NCBI GenBank assembly: GCA_035500095.1
Contig: DATJXN010000044.1
Location: 1-56,749, forward strand
Direction: 5' to 3'
DNA length: 56,749 nucleotides
DNA from: Candidatus Binataceae bacterium
GTDB lineage: Bacteria; Desulfobacterota; Binatia; Binatales; Binataceae
The stretch's first letter is position 1. Each line of letters begins with the position of its first letter. Below the pieces are notes generated by a model. The model was given only the letters and a program-made list of their open reading frames with translations, was not told where the DNA came from and searched no databases. Below, piece by piece: positions 33,692 to 42,727 of the stretch. A program made the position numbers and the translations under genes.

Positions 33692-34981
33692 ATGAGCGAG
33701 CACGAGAATTCAGACCGTGATTTTCGCTGGGAGGTCCCAGAGCACTTCAATTTCGGCGCAGCGATCGACGCCCTCGGCGCCGAGCCCGGCCGCCCCGCTA
33801 TCCTGACCGAGGACCAGGACGGCAATCGCTCGCGCCTGTGCTTCGCCGACATTCGCGAACAGTCCGGCCGTATCGCCAACGTGCTGGCGGGCCTCGGCGT
33901 CAGGTCGGGTGCACCGGTGATCGTCGCGCTGCCGCGCATCGCGCTGCGGCAGGCGGCGTGCGTGGGCGCGCTCAAGGCCGGCGCGATCGTGATTCCTGTC
34001 GGCGCCGCGCTGCGCGACAAGGATCTGATCCAGCGCGCAAATCATTGCGGGGCGGTCGCGATCGTCGCGGCGGTCGAGCACGCGGAGCTCATCGGCGATC
34101 TGCGCAAGCAGTGTCCCTCGCTCAAGCACTTCATAATTGCGGGCAGTCCGCGAAGCGGATGGCTCGGTCTGCGCGATTCGATGGCGAAGGCGTCGGCTGT
34201 ATTTTCTCCCGTGCAGACGCATTCGAGCGATCCGGCGGTTTGCCTCTACACCTCCGGCGCCGCCCATGAACTCAGGGCGGTGCTGCACAGCCACGCCTAT
34301 GTCTTCAGTCAGCGCCAGATTGCGAGCCGATGGCTCGACGTGCGGCCGGGCGAACTGCACTGGTGCACGGCGGACACGGGAGCGACTACGGGATGCGGCC
34401 AGCTGTTCGGCCCGTGGATGAACGGGGCTACGGCCTTCATGTACAAGGGAAGTCTCGAGCCGCGAAAGCAGATGGAGTTGCTCGCGCGCTATCCAATCGC
34501 AACCCTGTGCGCGACGCCCGTGCAATATCTGCAGTTGTTGCAGGACGGCCTCTCATCGCTGAAGCCCGCGGCGCTTCGTCATTGCACCGCCGCCGGCGAG
34601 CCGCTCAATGCGGAACTGGTCGAAGCCTGGCGCGATCGTTTCGGACTCACTATCCACGAGGGCTACGGACAGGCCGAGACGTCGATCGTCGCCGCCAATC
34701 TGCCGGGGATGGAAGTCAAGGCGGGTTCGATGGGGCGGCCGCTTCCCGGCATCGACGTTCGCGTGCTCGGCGCCGATAACGAGGAGACGGGCGACGTCGA
34801 AGTCGGCGAAATCGCGATCCGGATGAGTCCCGAACGGCCGCCGTCGCTGCTGCTCGAGTATTGGAAGAATCCCGAGGCGAATGCGGCGGCGTTTAGCGCC
34901 GGCTACTACCTGACCGGCGACCTCGCCGCGCGCGACAGCGACGGCTATTTGTGGTTTACCGGCCGCGCGCAGCGCGATTGA
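33692..34981 (+). CDS. AMP-binding (acyl-CoA synthetase-like) protein, C-terminally truncated and degenerate
   Basis: 429 residues against about 540 for the family. The N-terminal adenylation core resembles medium-chain acyl-CoA synthetases, with HEGYGQAET (A5-like) and YYLTGDLAARDSDGYLWFTGR (A7-A8) at the end, but the protein stops right there, so the whole C-terminal swinging domain with its catalytic lysine is missing. The P-loop reads YTSGAAHELRAVLHSH instead of the usual TSGTTGxPK(G/A)V, losing the Thr/Gly/Lys residues that bind phosphate. It is probably inactive, or a decaying gene whose 3' part was deleted when the SDR gene (20 bp downstream) came adjacent. Confidence 0.8.
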   Translation: MSEHENSDRDFRWEVPEHFNFGAAIDALGAEPGRPAILTEDQDGNRSRLCFADIREQSGRIANVLAGLGVRSGAPVIVALPRIALRQAACVGALKAGAIVIPVGAALRDKDLIQRANHCGAVAIVAAVEHAELIGDLRKQCPSLKHFIIAGSPRSGWLGLRDSMAKASAVFSPVQTHSSDPAVCLYTSGAAHELRAVLHSHAYVFSQRQIASRWLDVRPGELHWCTADTGATTGCGQLFGPWMNGATAFMYKGSLEPRKQMELLARYPIATLCATPVQYLQLLQDGLSSLKPAALRHCTAAGEPLNAELVEAWRDRFGLTIHEGYGQAETSIVAANLPGMEVKAGSMGRPLPGIDVRVLGADNEETGDVEVGEIAIRMSPERPPSLLLEYWKNPEANAAAFSAGYYLTGDLAARDSDGYLWFTGRAQRD

Positions 34982-35001
34982 ATCGGGGCAAACTCGCACA
35001 G

Positions 35002-35841
35002 ATGCCGAGCGGCCAACCAACAGCGGAACTCGCGGGCAAAACCGCGATCGTCACCGGCGGCGGCCGCGGACTGGGACGCGCGATGGCGCTGGGGCTCGCG
35101 CGCGCCGGGGCCAACGTCGTGATTACGGCCGTGCGCGGGCGGCGCGAAATCCAGTCGGTCGCGGATGAAGCCAGGGCCGCAAAGTCCGGCGTCGTACGCG
35201 CATTGACGGCGGACGTTACCAGCGAGGAAGACTGCCGGTCCGCGGTGGGCGAAGCGCTCCGCGAGTTCGGCGCCATTCACATCCTGGTGAACAACGCCGG
35301 ACGCGGGATGCGCTTTGTCAGCGAAACCTTCCTCGAGGCCCCGACCAGGTTCTGGCAGACCGATCCGGCCGTGTGGCGGATGATCGTCGATACCAACGTG
35401 AACGGGCCGTTCCTGATGGCGCGCGCGGCCGCGCCGCACATGATAAGGCAGCGTTGGGGGCGTATCGTCAACATCTCGATGAACTACGAGACGATGCGCC
35501 GCGCAGGGTTTTCGCCGTACGGGCCTTCCAAGGCTGCGCTCGAGGCGGAAACCCTGATCTGGGCGCAGGATCTGGCGGAAACCGGCGTGACCGTCAATGC
35601 GCTGCTGCCCGGCGGAGCGACCGATACCGGGATGGTCCCGGCTGACGTTGCTCCGCAGATCCGCAAACGTCTGCTCCGTGCCGAGATCGTCGTTCCGCCG
35701 CTCCTGTGGCTCGCCTCGGAGGTGTCCGGTGGCGTTACCGGCGCGCGCTTTGTCGCGAGCCTCTGGGATTCCTCGCTGCCGCTCGCCGAAGCCGCGCAAG
35801 GGGCGTGCAGCACGGAAGGCGCGATCGTCCCGGCATCGTGA
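35002..35841 (+). CDS. SDR family oxidoreductase
   Basis: 279 residues, classical short-chain dehydrogenase. The NAD(P) motif is TGGGRGLG near 19-26, NNAG near 96-99, and the catalytic set is Ser in ISMNYE and Tyr/Lys in YGPSKAAL. The start is the ATG at 35002; the open frame continues upstream into the AMP-binding gene in another frame. It may reduce the aldehyde made by the TPP enzyme two genes upstream, or dehydrogenate a hydroxy intermediate; this is a guess from position. Confidence 0.9.
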   Translation: MPSGQPTAELAGKTAIVTGGGRGLGRAMALGLARAGANVVITAVRGRREIQSVADEARAAKSGVVRALTADVTSEEDCRSAVGEALREFGAIHILVNNAGRGMRFVSETFLEAPTRFWQTDPAVWRMIVDTNVNGPFLMARAAAPHMIRQRWGRIVNISMNYETMRRAGFSPYGPSKAALEAETLIWAQDLAETGVTVNALLPGGATDTGMVPADVAPQIRKRLLRAEIVVPPLLWLASEVSGGVTGARFVASLWDSSLPLAEAAQGACSTEGAIVPAS

Positions 35842-35844
35842 AGC

Positions 35845-36405
35845 TCAGGATTTAAGCGGGCCGCGTTCCAGCATATTGAGCTTGCCGGCGAAGTCCTCGA
35901 GGTCGACCTCGGTGGTTTCGAGCATCCGCGCCACCATCCCCCAGAATCCGATCGAGAGGATCAACTCGACGAGTTCCGTGGTGCCGAGATGTTTGTTTAG
36001 CGCCTCGAGCGTCTGCTTGCGCCCTTTGACGTTGCGCGTGACCTCGTCGGTAAGCGTGAGCACCAGGCGTTGGACTTCGTCGAAGCACTTCGCGCTTTCC
36101 CAATGTTCCATCGCCGCGATCTGCTCGTCGGTGACGCCGCAGGCTTTGGCGATCGGCAGGTGCTGGGTCCATTCGTAAATCGAGCCGGTGAGCTTGGCGG
36201 TGCGCAGGATCGCGATCTCGCGCAGCTTGCCGTTGAGTTTCGCGCGGGTCAGCAGCGAGTGGCCCAGACGCGAGAAATTCTGGAACACCGCGTCGCTGCT
36301 GTTGGCGATCATCCGCGCGACGTTCATCTTGCGCGGCGTATTGCCGAGGATCTCGCGGGTCTTGTCGGAAGCTTTCGATTCGTCGACGTAGGGTAAGAGC
36401 GCCAT
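35845..36405 (-). CDS. carboxymuconolactone decarboxylase family protein
   Basis: 186 residues, all-helical, with the family core LREIAILRTAKLTGSIYEWTQHLPIAKACGVTDEQI at about 62-97 (shown here by its key EW-x2-H pattern). The CxxC pair of peroxidase-type AhpD is absent. That points away from a thiol peroxidase and toward the decarboxylase-like or uncharacterised branch. AGGAG lies 9 nt before the ATG. It converges on the SDR gene with almost no gap (3 bp). Confidence 0.87.
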   Translation of the reverse strand: MALLPYVDESKASDKTREILGNTPRKMNVARMIANSSDAVFQNFSRLGHSLLTRAKLNGKLREIAILRTAKLTGSIYEWTQHLPIAKACGVTDEQIAAMEHWESAKCFDEVQRLVLTLTDEVTRNVKGRKQTLEALNKHLGTTELVELILSIGFWGMVARMLETTEVDLEDFAGKLNMLERGPLKS

Positions 36406-36568
36406 TGCGCAGGCTCCTGTGATGCGGTTGCCGCGTGCCGCGTGCGGATGGGCGAAGACGCGGACAGGGTCAAACCGCGGCTACGAAAAGACTAATCCGC
36501 GCGCATTCGGCGATGCAAACCGCCGGCGCGCCCGCCATCGGCGCACCGGGGCCGGCCCGGCGTTCCAC

Positions 36569-37201
36569 TCAGGCCTGTGCGTCGGGGCCGGACGCAGCCT
36601 GATGCGTCCACCAGTGAATAAGGTAAGCGGCAAGGGCTATCAGTAGCGCGCCGAGCGCGATCCATCGCGCGCCCCAATGGACGAACCTGGCCGCGCGCCA
36701 CACCTCGTCGCCTACCAGGTAGCCGATCGTCACCATCAGCGAGCACCAGATGAATGCGCCCATCACGTTCCATCCGAGAAAGCGCCAAAACGGCATCCCG
36801 GCCGCTCCCGCCATCGGCCCGGCCAGAAAGCGCGCGCCCGCGATGAAGCGCGCCATGAAGACCGCCTTGCTGCCGTGCTGATCGAAGAATACGCGCAATT
36901 GCGCGATACGCCGGCGCACCAAAGCGAATCTCGCGGCGAGGCGCTCGAGCAGACGCTGGCCGCCCGTGCGTCCGATTATGAAGCCGCAGCAGTCGCCGGT
37001 CACCGCGCTCGCCACCGCTACCGCGTACACCCATTCGAGATCGAGAATGCCGTGCGAGCCGAGAAAGCCGGCCGTAAGCAACACGCTCTCCTCGGGCACC
37101 GGAACGCCCAAGTTGCCCACGAAGACGAAAGCAAAGATGCCGAGATAACCCCACGCTGCGAGCAGGTCGGAGAGTTCGGCGGGATTGGTGATATGATGCA
37201 T
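36569..37201 (-). CDS. DedA family membrane protein
   Basis: 210 residues with about five hydrophobic segments and the DedA signature: GNLGVPVPEESVLLTAGFLG near 28-47 and FMARFIAGARFLAGPMAG near 113-130. DedA (VTT/SNARE-associated) proteins move lipid carriers across the membrane, including undecaprenyl phosphate and phosphatidylethanolamine. The start is uncertain: ATG at 37201 opens with MHHITNPAEL but has no clear ribosome site, and a TTG lies 48 bp upstream. Confidence 0.9.
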   Translation of the reverse strand: MHHITNPAELSDLLAAWGYLGIFAFVFVGNLGVPVPEESVLLTAGFLGSHGILDLEWVYAVAVASAVTGDCCGFIIGRTGGQRLLERLAARFALVRRRIAQLRVFFDQHGSKAVFMARFIAGARFLAGPMAGAAGMPFWRFLGWNVMGAFIWCSLMVTIGYLVGDEVWRAARFVHWGARWIALGALLIALAAYLIHWWTHQAASGPDAQA

Positions 37202-37358
37202 CGGCGGATTTGATTTTCGCGGGCCGCGCCATCCTCCCGGATCGTTCAAGCTTGCCCGAATCGATCGGCCAAGGTAAGTGGCCGCGGCCGCGCGCTGTTG
37301 GCTGGCGACGCAAACTCGAGCGGGCGGACGCGGGCCGCGCCGCGCGGGCGATGGGCGG

Positions 37359-38735
37359 TTAGCTGCTACGGCTTGTCAGGTTGGGACGCGACGGCGGCGC
37401 CGGGAGTTTCATCTCATGCCCGTTGACCAGCCATCCACCATCCTTGAAGGCCGCGCGGCAAACGTAATTTGCCCCGTCGCGGATCAGGATGCCGCTTTGT
37501 TCGAGTTGCTTGAGTTGTTCCGGCCGCGTGACCTGCGCGAGCAAGCCGGCCGGGGCGACCAGTTCGGCCGAAGCGCGTCCGTACTTGTTCCAGGCCTGCG
37601 CCAGCAGCCCGCGGCCTTGGGAAAGCAGATTATTGAGCATCGGATCGTTAGCAAGGTCGGGGGAGATTCCGAACGCGGCTTTACCCCGCGCCTCGCCGGC
37701 GGCGCTCGCAGCGTGAAGATCGATCGACAGAATCGGCGATTCCTTGATCGCCGCGACGAACAGTTCGAGGATTTGCCGCTTCACTATGGGCGATTGCTGC
37801 GTCTGCAGGCCGGGCGCGGACGGCGGAAGCGACGACAGCACATTGAAGAAACGTTCGATCGCATCCACCGGCAGGTTGCTGAATTCGAACCCGAGGCTCA
37901 TCGCGCTAAGCCTTACCGCGCCCGCCTCGATAGTCCCGACCGACAGCGTGTCGCGCACGTTCAAATGGCCTGCGCCGATTCGGCTTTGCCCCGCGAGTGC
38001 AATGTCGTTGATGAGTCCGCTCGCTGAGGGCCGTGCGCCGGCGGCGACGGTGCTGTAGTTCACACGCGAGATTTTGAGCACCTTATCGCCGAGCCAGAGC
38101 CCGCTCGGATGGCGATGGGACTTGCCGCGGATCGTAAGGCCGGCAACCCCGGCTTCGCCGAATGCGCCGGCGGCCGTCACGCCCGGAGCGTCGCCGCGGA
38201 TCACGTAGGCATCCTTGGACAGATGCATTTCCATGTCGAAGCCGTCGAACCTGGCGGTGAACTTCTGCGCCGCATCGGAGCGCACGGTCGCTGCCCGCGA
38301 AACGTAGGTATCCAACGTGCCGTCCATCTCGACCACCGTCGAGATATAGATCGGTGCTTCGCCGAAGAACCTGTCGAGGTTGTTCTGCATCGTGGGAGGC
38401 GGTTCGGTATCGACCACCGCCGCGACCGGAAACACAACATGCCATCCGTTGTAGAATCCGAGCGGCCCGTGATGCACGTGCTGGACGAAGGTGATCGCGC
38501 CGCGACCGGCCGTCACGCTGACGACGGCTTGGGAGGAGAACCATCCGCGCCGGTAGGATTCGAGCCTGAAGGCGCGGCTGGTGGTGCCGAGTTGAGCGAC
38601 CGAGTCGCGATAGACGCGCTCGGCATGGGCGCCGAACAGCGCGGGAACTACGATCGCAGCGGCGAGGCAGGCGGCGGCGACGAGATACGCGGTGCGCGCC
38701 GCTGCTCGAGCGCTGCCTGTGCGGGAGGCGAACAT
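37359..38735 (-). CDS. DUF945 (YdgA-like) family protein
   Basis: 458 residues with one N-terminal membrane anchor (AAACLAAAIVVPALFG at about 20-35), then the long beta-rich DUF945 region. Early family features are YRRGWFSSQAVVSV and the HGPLGFYNGW segment; the C-terminus ends with a conserved GGWLVNGHEM strand. The family is best known in gammaproteobacteria as an inner-membrane protein of unknown role. It begins where the frameshifted trypsin-like protein now ends; in the repaired reading there is a 114-bp gap instead. Confidence 0.82.
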   Translation of the reverse strand: MFASRTGSARAAARTAYLVAAACLAAAIVVPALFGAHAERVYRDSVAQLGTTSRAFRLESYRRGWFSSQAVVSVTAGRGAITFVQHVHHGPLGFYNGWHVVFPVAAVVDTEPPPTMQNNLDRFFGEAPIYISTVVEMDGTLDTYVSRAATVRSDAAQKFTARFDGFDMEMHLSKDAYVIRGDAPGVTAAGAFGEAGVAGLTIRGKSHRHPSGLWLGDKVLKISRVNYSTVAAGARPSASGLINDIALAGQSRIGAGHLNVRDTLSVGTIEAGAVRLSAMSLGFEFSNLPVDAIERFFNVLSSLPPSAPGLQTQQSPIVKRQILELFVAAIKESPILSIDLHAASAAGEARGKAAFGISPDLANDPMLNNLLSQGRGLLAQAWNKYGRASAELVAPAGLLAQVTRPEQLKQLEQSGILIRDGANYVCRAAFKDGGWLVNGHEMKLPAPPSRPNLTSRSS

Positions 38736-40126
38736 CAGGGCCGTGGGCGATCAGCCGTAGCCGGTCCGAACAAGCAGCGCCGGTTCAAGCGGCCGGTCGC
38801 CGGCCTCAAATCCCGGTTTGCGGCCGAGCGATTCCTGGACCGCCGATCGTCACAGCGCCTTGAACCTGCCGCCGATGACCCTGAACGACACACTCTCGCC
38901 GTTGCGACCTCCGAGGTGACAGCGTTGCGGACCTGCGGAATGTCCTCAGTTATATAAACCTTGAGCGCTGCGGTGTCGGGCGTGTTTCCTCCGCCAATCC
39001 CGACCGCGACCACTCCGTTCTGGTTGAGCAGATTCCGCGCGTGAGCTTCCTTGACGCTGCGCACGTGTTCGATTGAAGCGCGCAGCGCTTCGCTGATCGT
39101 GGCCGGCTGACGGGTTGCGCTGTCGATTTGCCGCTCGATCGGGGATGCCGTACACGTTTTCCCCACCAGCGAAACCCCGAACTGTTTGAGGACGGTCTTG
39201 ATCGGATTGACCGCCACCACGACGCCGCCCGAGTCGGCTGTTGTGCCCGAAGCGCCCGCGAACACCAGGCCGATCGCCTGCGGGCAGGTGAAGTCATTGG
39301 TGACGACCAGCGCTCCTGAATCTCCCGTACTCGCGAACGAGCAGGAAGTTGCACCTCCCGGCACTTCGCCGAAAATCAGAATCTGATGGTCGAAAAGCGC
39401 CTTGCCCGTCGCCGCGTTATTGCAGGTATTGCGATACACGACCAGGCCTGCCGCGTCCCATGCCTCCACCACGCCGAGAGTGAGGCAGCTTGAGCGCCCC
39501 ATCTTCATGACCGGCAGACCGTCAATCAGACTGTCGAACGGAAACGGCGTGGTGCTGATCTGTCCGATGTTGAGGATTTCACCTGAAGTGTTGATACCCG
39601 GCACCATCGGACCGGCCGGGCCTTGCGGCGCCTGAACAACCCTCGCGATCGCCGCATCGAGCTGGTTTTCGCCTCCCGAGAAATTGATCGGCGCCCACGC
39701 CGAAAGTCGCGCGACGGTGTCGCTCGAATCCTGCCAGCAGCCCAGTTCCTCAAGACCCGGCTGGACGATCCGCTCCCTCACGACGGCGGATGCGGTCGCA
39801 CTGCTGGTGCGCGCCAGCACGTGATTGCTGCCTAGAACAAACTGAGTGCTACTGCTGTTCTGAACGAGAGCGCCAAAAGTTCCGGAACAACAACTGATTC
39901 CACCCGTCTTCGAGGGTGCGGTCACGCTCCGGTAATTGCCGCCCGAAACGCCGAGAAACGACGGCGGCGTTTCAGCGCCGGTCGTGCATTCCGTCTGCGA
40001 ATTGTCAGGTAACGTATTGATCGCGCACGACGGAACCGGGGTAGCCGCAGGGGTCGGCGTTGCCTGAGCGTTGGCCGTTAGTCTGCCCACCAGCACGCTG
40101 AGCAGCGCCACAGAACCGATCCGCAT
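38735..40126 (-). CDS. secreted trypsin-like (Nal1-type) serine protease-like protein, frameshifted near its C-terminus
   Basis: 463 residues from the ATG at 40126, which opens with a signal peptide (MRIGSVALLSVLVGRL, cleavage near ANAQA). Protease-like features are LGSNHVLAR (His) at about 97-105 and STGDSGALV (Ser nucleophile motif) at about 270-278; a candidate Asp is in ENQLDAAIA. The last 40 residues are Arg-rich nonsense. One missing base near 38910 explains this: the adjacent frame reads GRNGESVSFRVIGGRF and stops at 38850. The repaired protein is therefore 38850-40126, about 425 residues. Lesion or assembly error cannot be told apart here. Confidence 0.78.
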   Translation of the reverse strand: MRIGSVALLSVLVGRLTANAQATPTPAATPVPSCAINTLPDNSQTECTTGAETPPSFLGVSGGNYRSVTAPSKTGGISCCSGTFGALVQNSSSTQFVLGSNHVLARTSSATASAVVRERIVQPGLEELGCWQDSSDTVARLSAWAPINFSGGENQLDAAIARVVQAPQGPAGPMVPGINTSGEILNIGQISTTPFPFDSLIDGLPVMKMGRSSCLTLGVVEAWDAAGLVVYRNTCNNAATGKALFDHQILIFGEVPGGATSCSFASTGDSGALVVTNDFTCPQAIGLVFAGASGTTADSGGVVVAVNPIKTVLKQFGVSLVGKTCTASPIERQIDSATRQPATISEALRASIEHVRSVKEAHARNLLNQNGVVAVGIGGGNTPDTAALKVYITEDIPQVRNAVTSEVATARVCRSGSSAAGSRRCDDRRSRNRSAANRDLRPATGRLNRRCLFGPATADRPRP

Positions 40127-40537
40127 AGTGAACGCTTTTTCACGAGACTCTCCTCCCCGCACCGCTCCCGAGAAAAGGAGCGCGAAAGTCCATCAGTTGG
40201 CCTAATGTAGCGCATCAGGTGGTGCATTACTATCAGATTAGGCGCGAGAAAGATATGGTTTGCTTCTAATCAGCATTCCAACCATTTGGATTATCGAAGA
40301 TGATGGCTTTGGTAAATTTAAAATGTATTAACAAAACATTGCCTTAGATTCGGTTGCTCGTTTCTTCAAGCTATTACATATAAGCGTCAGCCAAGGATTG
40401 GATTTTGCCCTGCGCCCGGATCGACCATGAGCCCGGCTTCAAGCGCTCGCGGCGTTTACTAACACCGAATCCCTAAAATGCGCTATTAGGTAAAAACGCG
40501 CGCGGCGGAGTTCGTCGATTCAAAGGAGGAACGCATC
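40127..40537. other. AT-richer intergenic region
   Basis: 411 bp between the secreted protease gene and the dienelactone hydrolase gene. Positions about 40200-40400 are clearly less GC-rich than the rest of the window, with no coding frame, tRNA or repeat I can support. It probably holds the divergent promoters; a strong AAAGGAGG site for the hydrolase lies at its right end. Confidence 0.5.
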
Positions 40538-41311
40538 ATGGCGCTGGCAGGACAAGTAACCAATCCCGATCGCCTGGAGGGCCGTGACGTCAGCTTCAAG
40601 AGCGATGGCGCCGACATCGGCGCCTACCTGGTACGCCCGCGCGAGCCGGGCTCCTATCCAGGCATAATCGTGATTCACGAGGCATGGGGCGTAATCGAGC
40701 ATATCCGCGACGTGGCTCGTCGCTTCGCCAGTCTCGGCTATATCGTGCTCGCGCCGAACCTCTACACTCGCGTCGGCGCGCCGAAGACCGACGACCCGAT
40801 GAACATCGTGCTCAGCCGGATGCTTGCGTTGCCCGACGCACAACTAGTGCGCGACCTCGACAAGGCCGCCGACCTGCTCGCCGCGCAGCCCGGGATGACC
40901 GGCAAGATCGGCTGCGTGGGATTCTGCATGGGCGGCCGCACTACGCTGCTTTATGCGTGCAGCAGCAACCGGCTGAGCGCGGCGATCGATTGCTGGGGCG
41001 GAGGAATCACCGCCGACGCGTCCCCGGCAACGCCGGAGCGCCCGACGCCGATCGTCGATCTGGCGCCGCGGCTCTCCTGTCCGCTCTATGCGCCCTGCGG
41101 CGAGGAGGACGCCAGCCCGTCGCCCGCCCAGGTTGACGTGTTGCGCCAGCGGCTGCAGCAGACCGGCAAGGCCTTCACCATCGACATGTTCAAGAACGCC
41201 GGGCACGCGTTCTTCGCCGACTATCGGCCGAGTTACCGCGAGAAGGCGGCCTTCGAGCTGTGGCCCAAGATGGCGGCGTTTTTCGACACCCATCTTAAGG
41301 GCAAGAAGTAG
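40538..41311 (+). CDS. dienelactone hydrolase family protein
   Basis: 257 residues, alpha/beta-hydrolase fold with the dienelactone hydrolase triad: C130 in GFCMGG, D191 in GEEDAS and H223 in AGHAFF, plus the regulatory Glu48 in IHEAWG. Dienelactone hydrolases open the lactone ring in the modified ortho-cleavage pathway of chlorocatechols, but many relatives have other ester or lactone substrates. An AAAGGAGG ribosome site 8 nt before the ATG suggests strong translation. The amidase gene follows 42 bp downstream. Confidence 0.9.
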   Translation: MALAGQVTNPDRLEGRDVSFKSDGADIGAYLVRPREPGSYPGIIVIHEAWGVIEHIRDVARRFASLGYIVLAPNLYTRVGAPKTDDPMNIVLSRMLALPDAQLVRDLDKAADLLAAQPGMTGKIGCVGFCMGGRTTLLYACSSNRLSAAIDCWGGGITADASPATPERPTPIVDLAPRLSCPLYAPCGEEDASPSPAQVDVLRQRLQQTGKAFTIDMFKNAGHAFFADYRPSYREKAAFELWPKMAAFFDTHLKGKK

Positions 41312-41353
41312 CGCCAAACGTCCGCAAGGGACCGAAGCTAAAGGCGACCGCGC

Positions 41354-42727
41354 ATGGACGCGACGGCAGAGCCCTCGGCGCTCACGCTCACCGAGGCCGC
41401 ACGGCTAATCCGCGAGCGCAAGCTCTCTCCTGTCGATCTGATCGACGCGGCGCTCGCGCGCATCGACAGACTCGACGGCGCCGTTCAGGCGTGGGCGGCG
41501 ATCGATCGCGCACGGGCGCGCAGCGCGGCTGCCGAGCTAGATCGCGAGGCGCGCGACGGGCGCCTTCGCGGACCGCTCCATGGCGTGCCGGTCGGAATCA
41601 AGGACATCTTCTATACCGCCGGCCTCGTGACCGAGGGCGGATCGAAATCACTCGCCGGTTTCGTTCCCGACTACGACGCCGAGGCGGTGGTGCGGCTAAA
41701 GCGCGCCGGCGCGATCGTCCTGGGCAAGCTCGCTACGACCGAATTCGCGCTTCTGGATCCGGCGCCGACGCGCAACCCGTGGAACCTCGAGCACACGCCC
41801 GGAGGCTCCAGCAGCGGCTCGGCGGCTGCGGTGGCGGCGCGGATGTGCCATGCGGCGATCGGCTCGCAAACCATCGGCTCGACCATCCGCCCCGCCGCGT
41901 ACTGCGGCATCGTCGGGATGAAACCCGGTTATGGACGGGTGAGCCGCTACGGGATGCTCGCGCTCGCGCCGAGCCTCGATCATGTCGGGATCTTCGCGCG
42001 ATCGGTCGCCGATGCGGCGGCGATGCTGGATGCGATGGCCGGAAATGACCCGCGTGACCCTGCAAGCCTCGCCGTTGCAACCGACGACTATATACACGCA
42101 GCCGCCCAGCCGCCGACGCAGCCGCTCAGAATCGCGCTGATGCCGAAGGCGTTCGACGATCGTGCGGCCGAAGAGACGCGCTCGGCGGTCGCCGCCACGG
42201 TCGCGAAGCTCGCCGATGCGGGTGCGCGGATCGAAACCATCGAGCCGCCGGAAAGCTTCGCCTATCTCGCCGCGAACACGATGCTCGAGCTGACGGCAGA
42301 GGCCGCCCAGGTCCATCGCGAGCGCTTCGCCGAGAAGAAGGACCTGTACGGACCGCGCATTCGCGAGTTCGTCGAGCGCGGCCTCGAGACGCCGGCTTGG
42401 GAATATATTCGCGCGCTCGACGTCCAGCGGCGCTTTCGCCGCGAGATAGACCTGGCGCTCGCGCGCTTCGACGTGATCCTGGCGCCGGCCACGCCGGCGC
42501 CCGCTCCGGCCGGGGTCGGCTCGACCGGCGACCCCTCGTTCAATTTGCCGTGGAGCGCAAGCGGTCATCCGGTGATCGCGCTACCCTGCGGGCTCGCGCC
42601 TTCGGGCTTGCCGATATCGATCCAGCTTACCGGCGCGGCGCTCGAAGAGGGTCGTTTGCTGGGTGTCGCGCGCTGGTGCGAGGAAGTCCTGGCCTTCCGC
42701 GCGCTGCCGCCCGCCGCGCCGCTCTAG
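41354..42727 (+). CDS. amidase (amidase-signature family)
   Basis: 457 residues with the Ser-cisSer-Lys triad: K83 in GIKDIF, S152 in PGGSSSGSAAAVA, and nucleophile S176 in the variant GSQTIGSTIRPA, 24 residues after S152 as in characterised members. The Q-T-x-G-S-x-I-R-P-A form marks a subgroup separate from GatA. The N-terminal half is helical (SALTLTEAARLIRERKLSP). It hydrolyses a small amide or ester; the substrate is unknown. Its TAG stop is exactly where the 185-bp MITE-like element inserted. Confidence 0.92.
   Translation: MDATAEPSALTLTEAARLIRERKLSPVDLIDAALARIDRLDGAVQAWAAIDRARARSAAAELDREARDGRLRGPLHGVPVGIKDIFYTAGLVTEGGSKSLAGFVPDYDAEAVVRLKRAGAIVLGKLATTEFALLDPAPTRNPWNLEHTPGGSSSGSAAAVAARMCHAAIGSQTIGSTIRPAAYCGIVGMKPGYGRVSRYGMLALAPSLDHVGIFARSVADAAAMLDAMAGNDPRDPASLAVATDDYIHAAAQPPTQPLRIALMPKAFDDRAAEETRSAVAATVAKLADAGARIETIEPPESFAYLAANTMLELTAEAAQVHRERFAEKKDLYGPRIREFVERGLETPAWEYIRALDVQRRFRREIDLALARFDVILAPATPAPAPAGVGSTGDPSFNLPWSASGHPVIALPCGLAPSGLPISIQLTGAALEEGRLLGVARWCEEVLAFRALPPAAPL

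Noticed and set aside
31903..34020. 705-codon minus-strand open frame opposite the TPP enzyme
   Set aside because: The plus strand carries a complete TPP enzyme with all motifs; the opposite frame has none.
41870..41900. Loss of the catalytic serine in the first amidase
   Set aside because: At first GSTIR looked like Ser replaced by Thr, but aligning GSQTIGSTIRPA with its subgroup puts S176 at the nucleophile position, 24 residues after the cis-Ser as expected.
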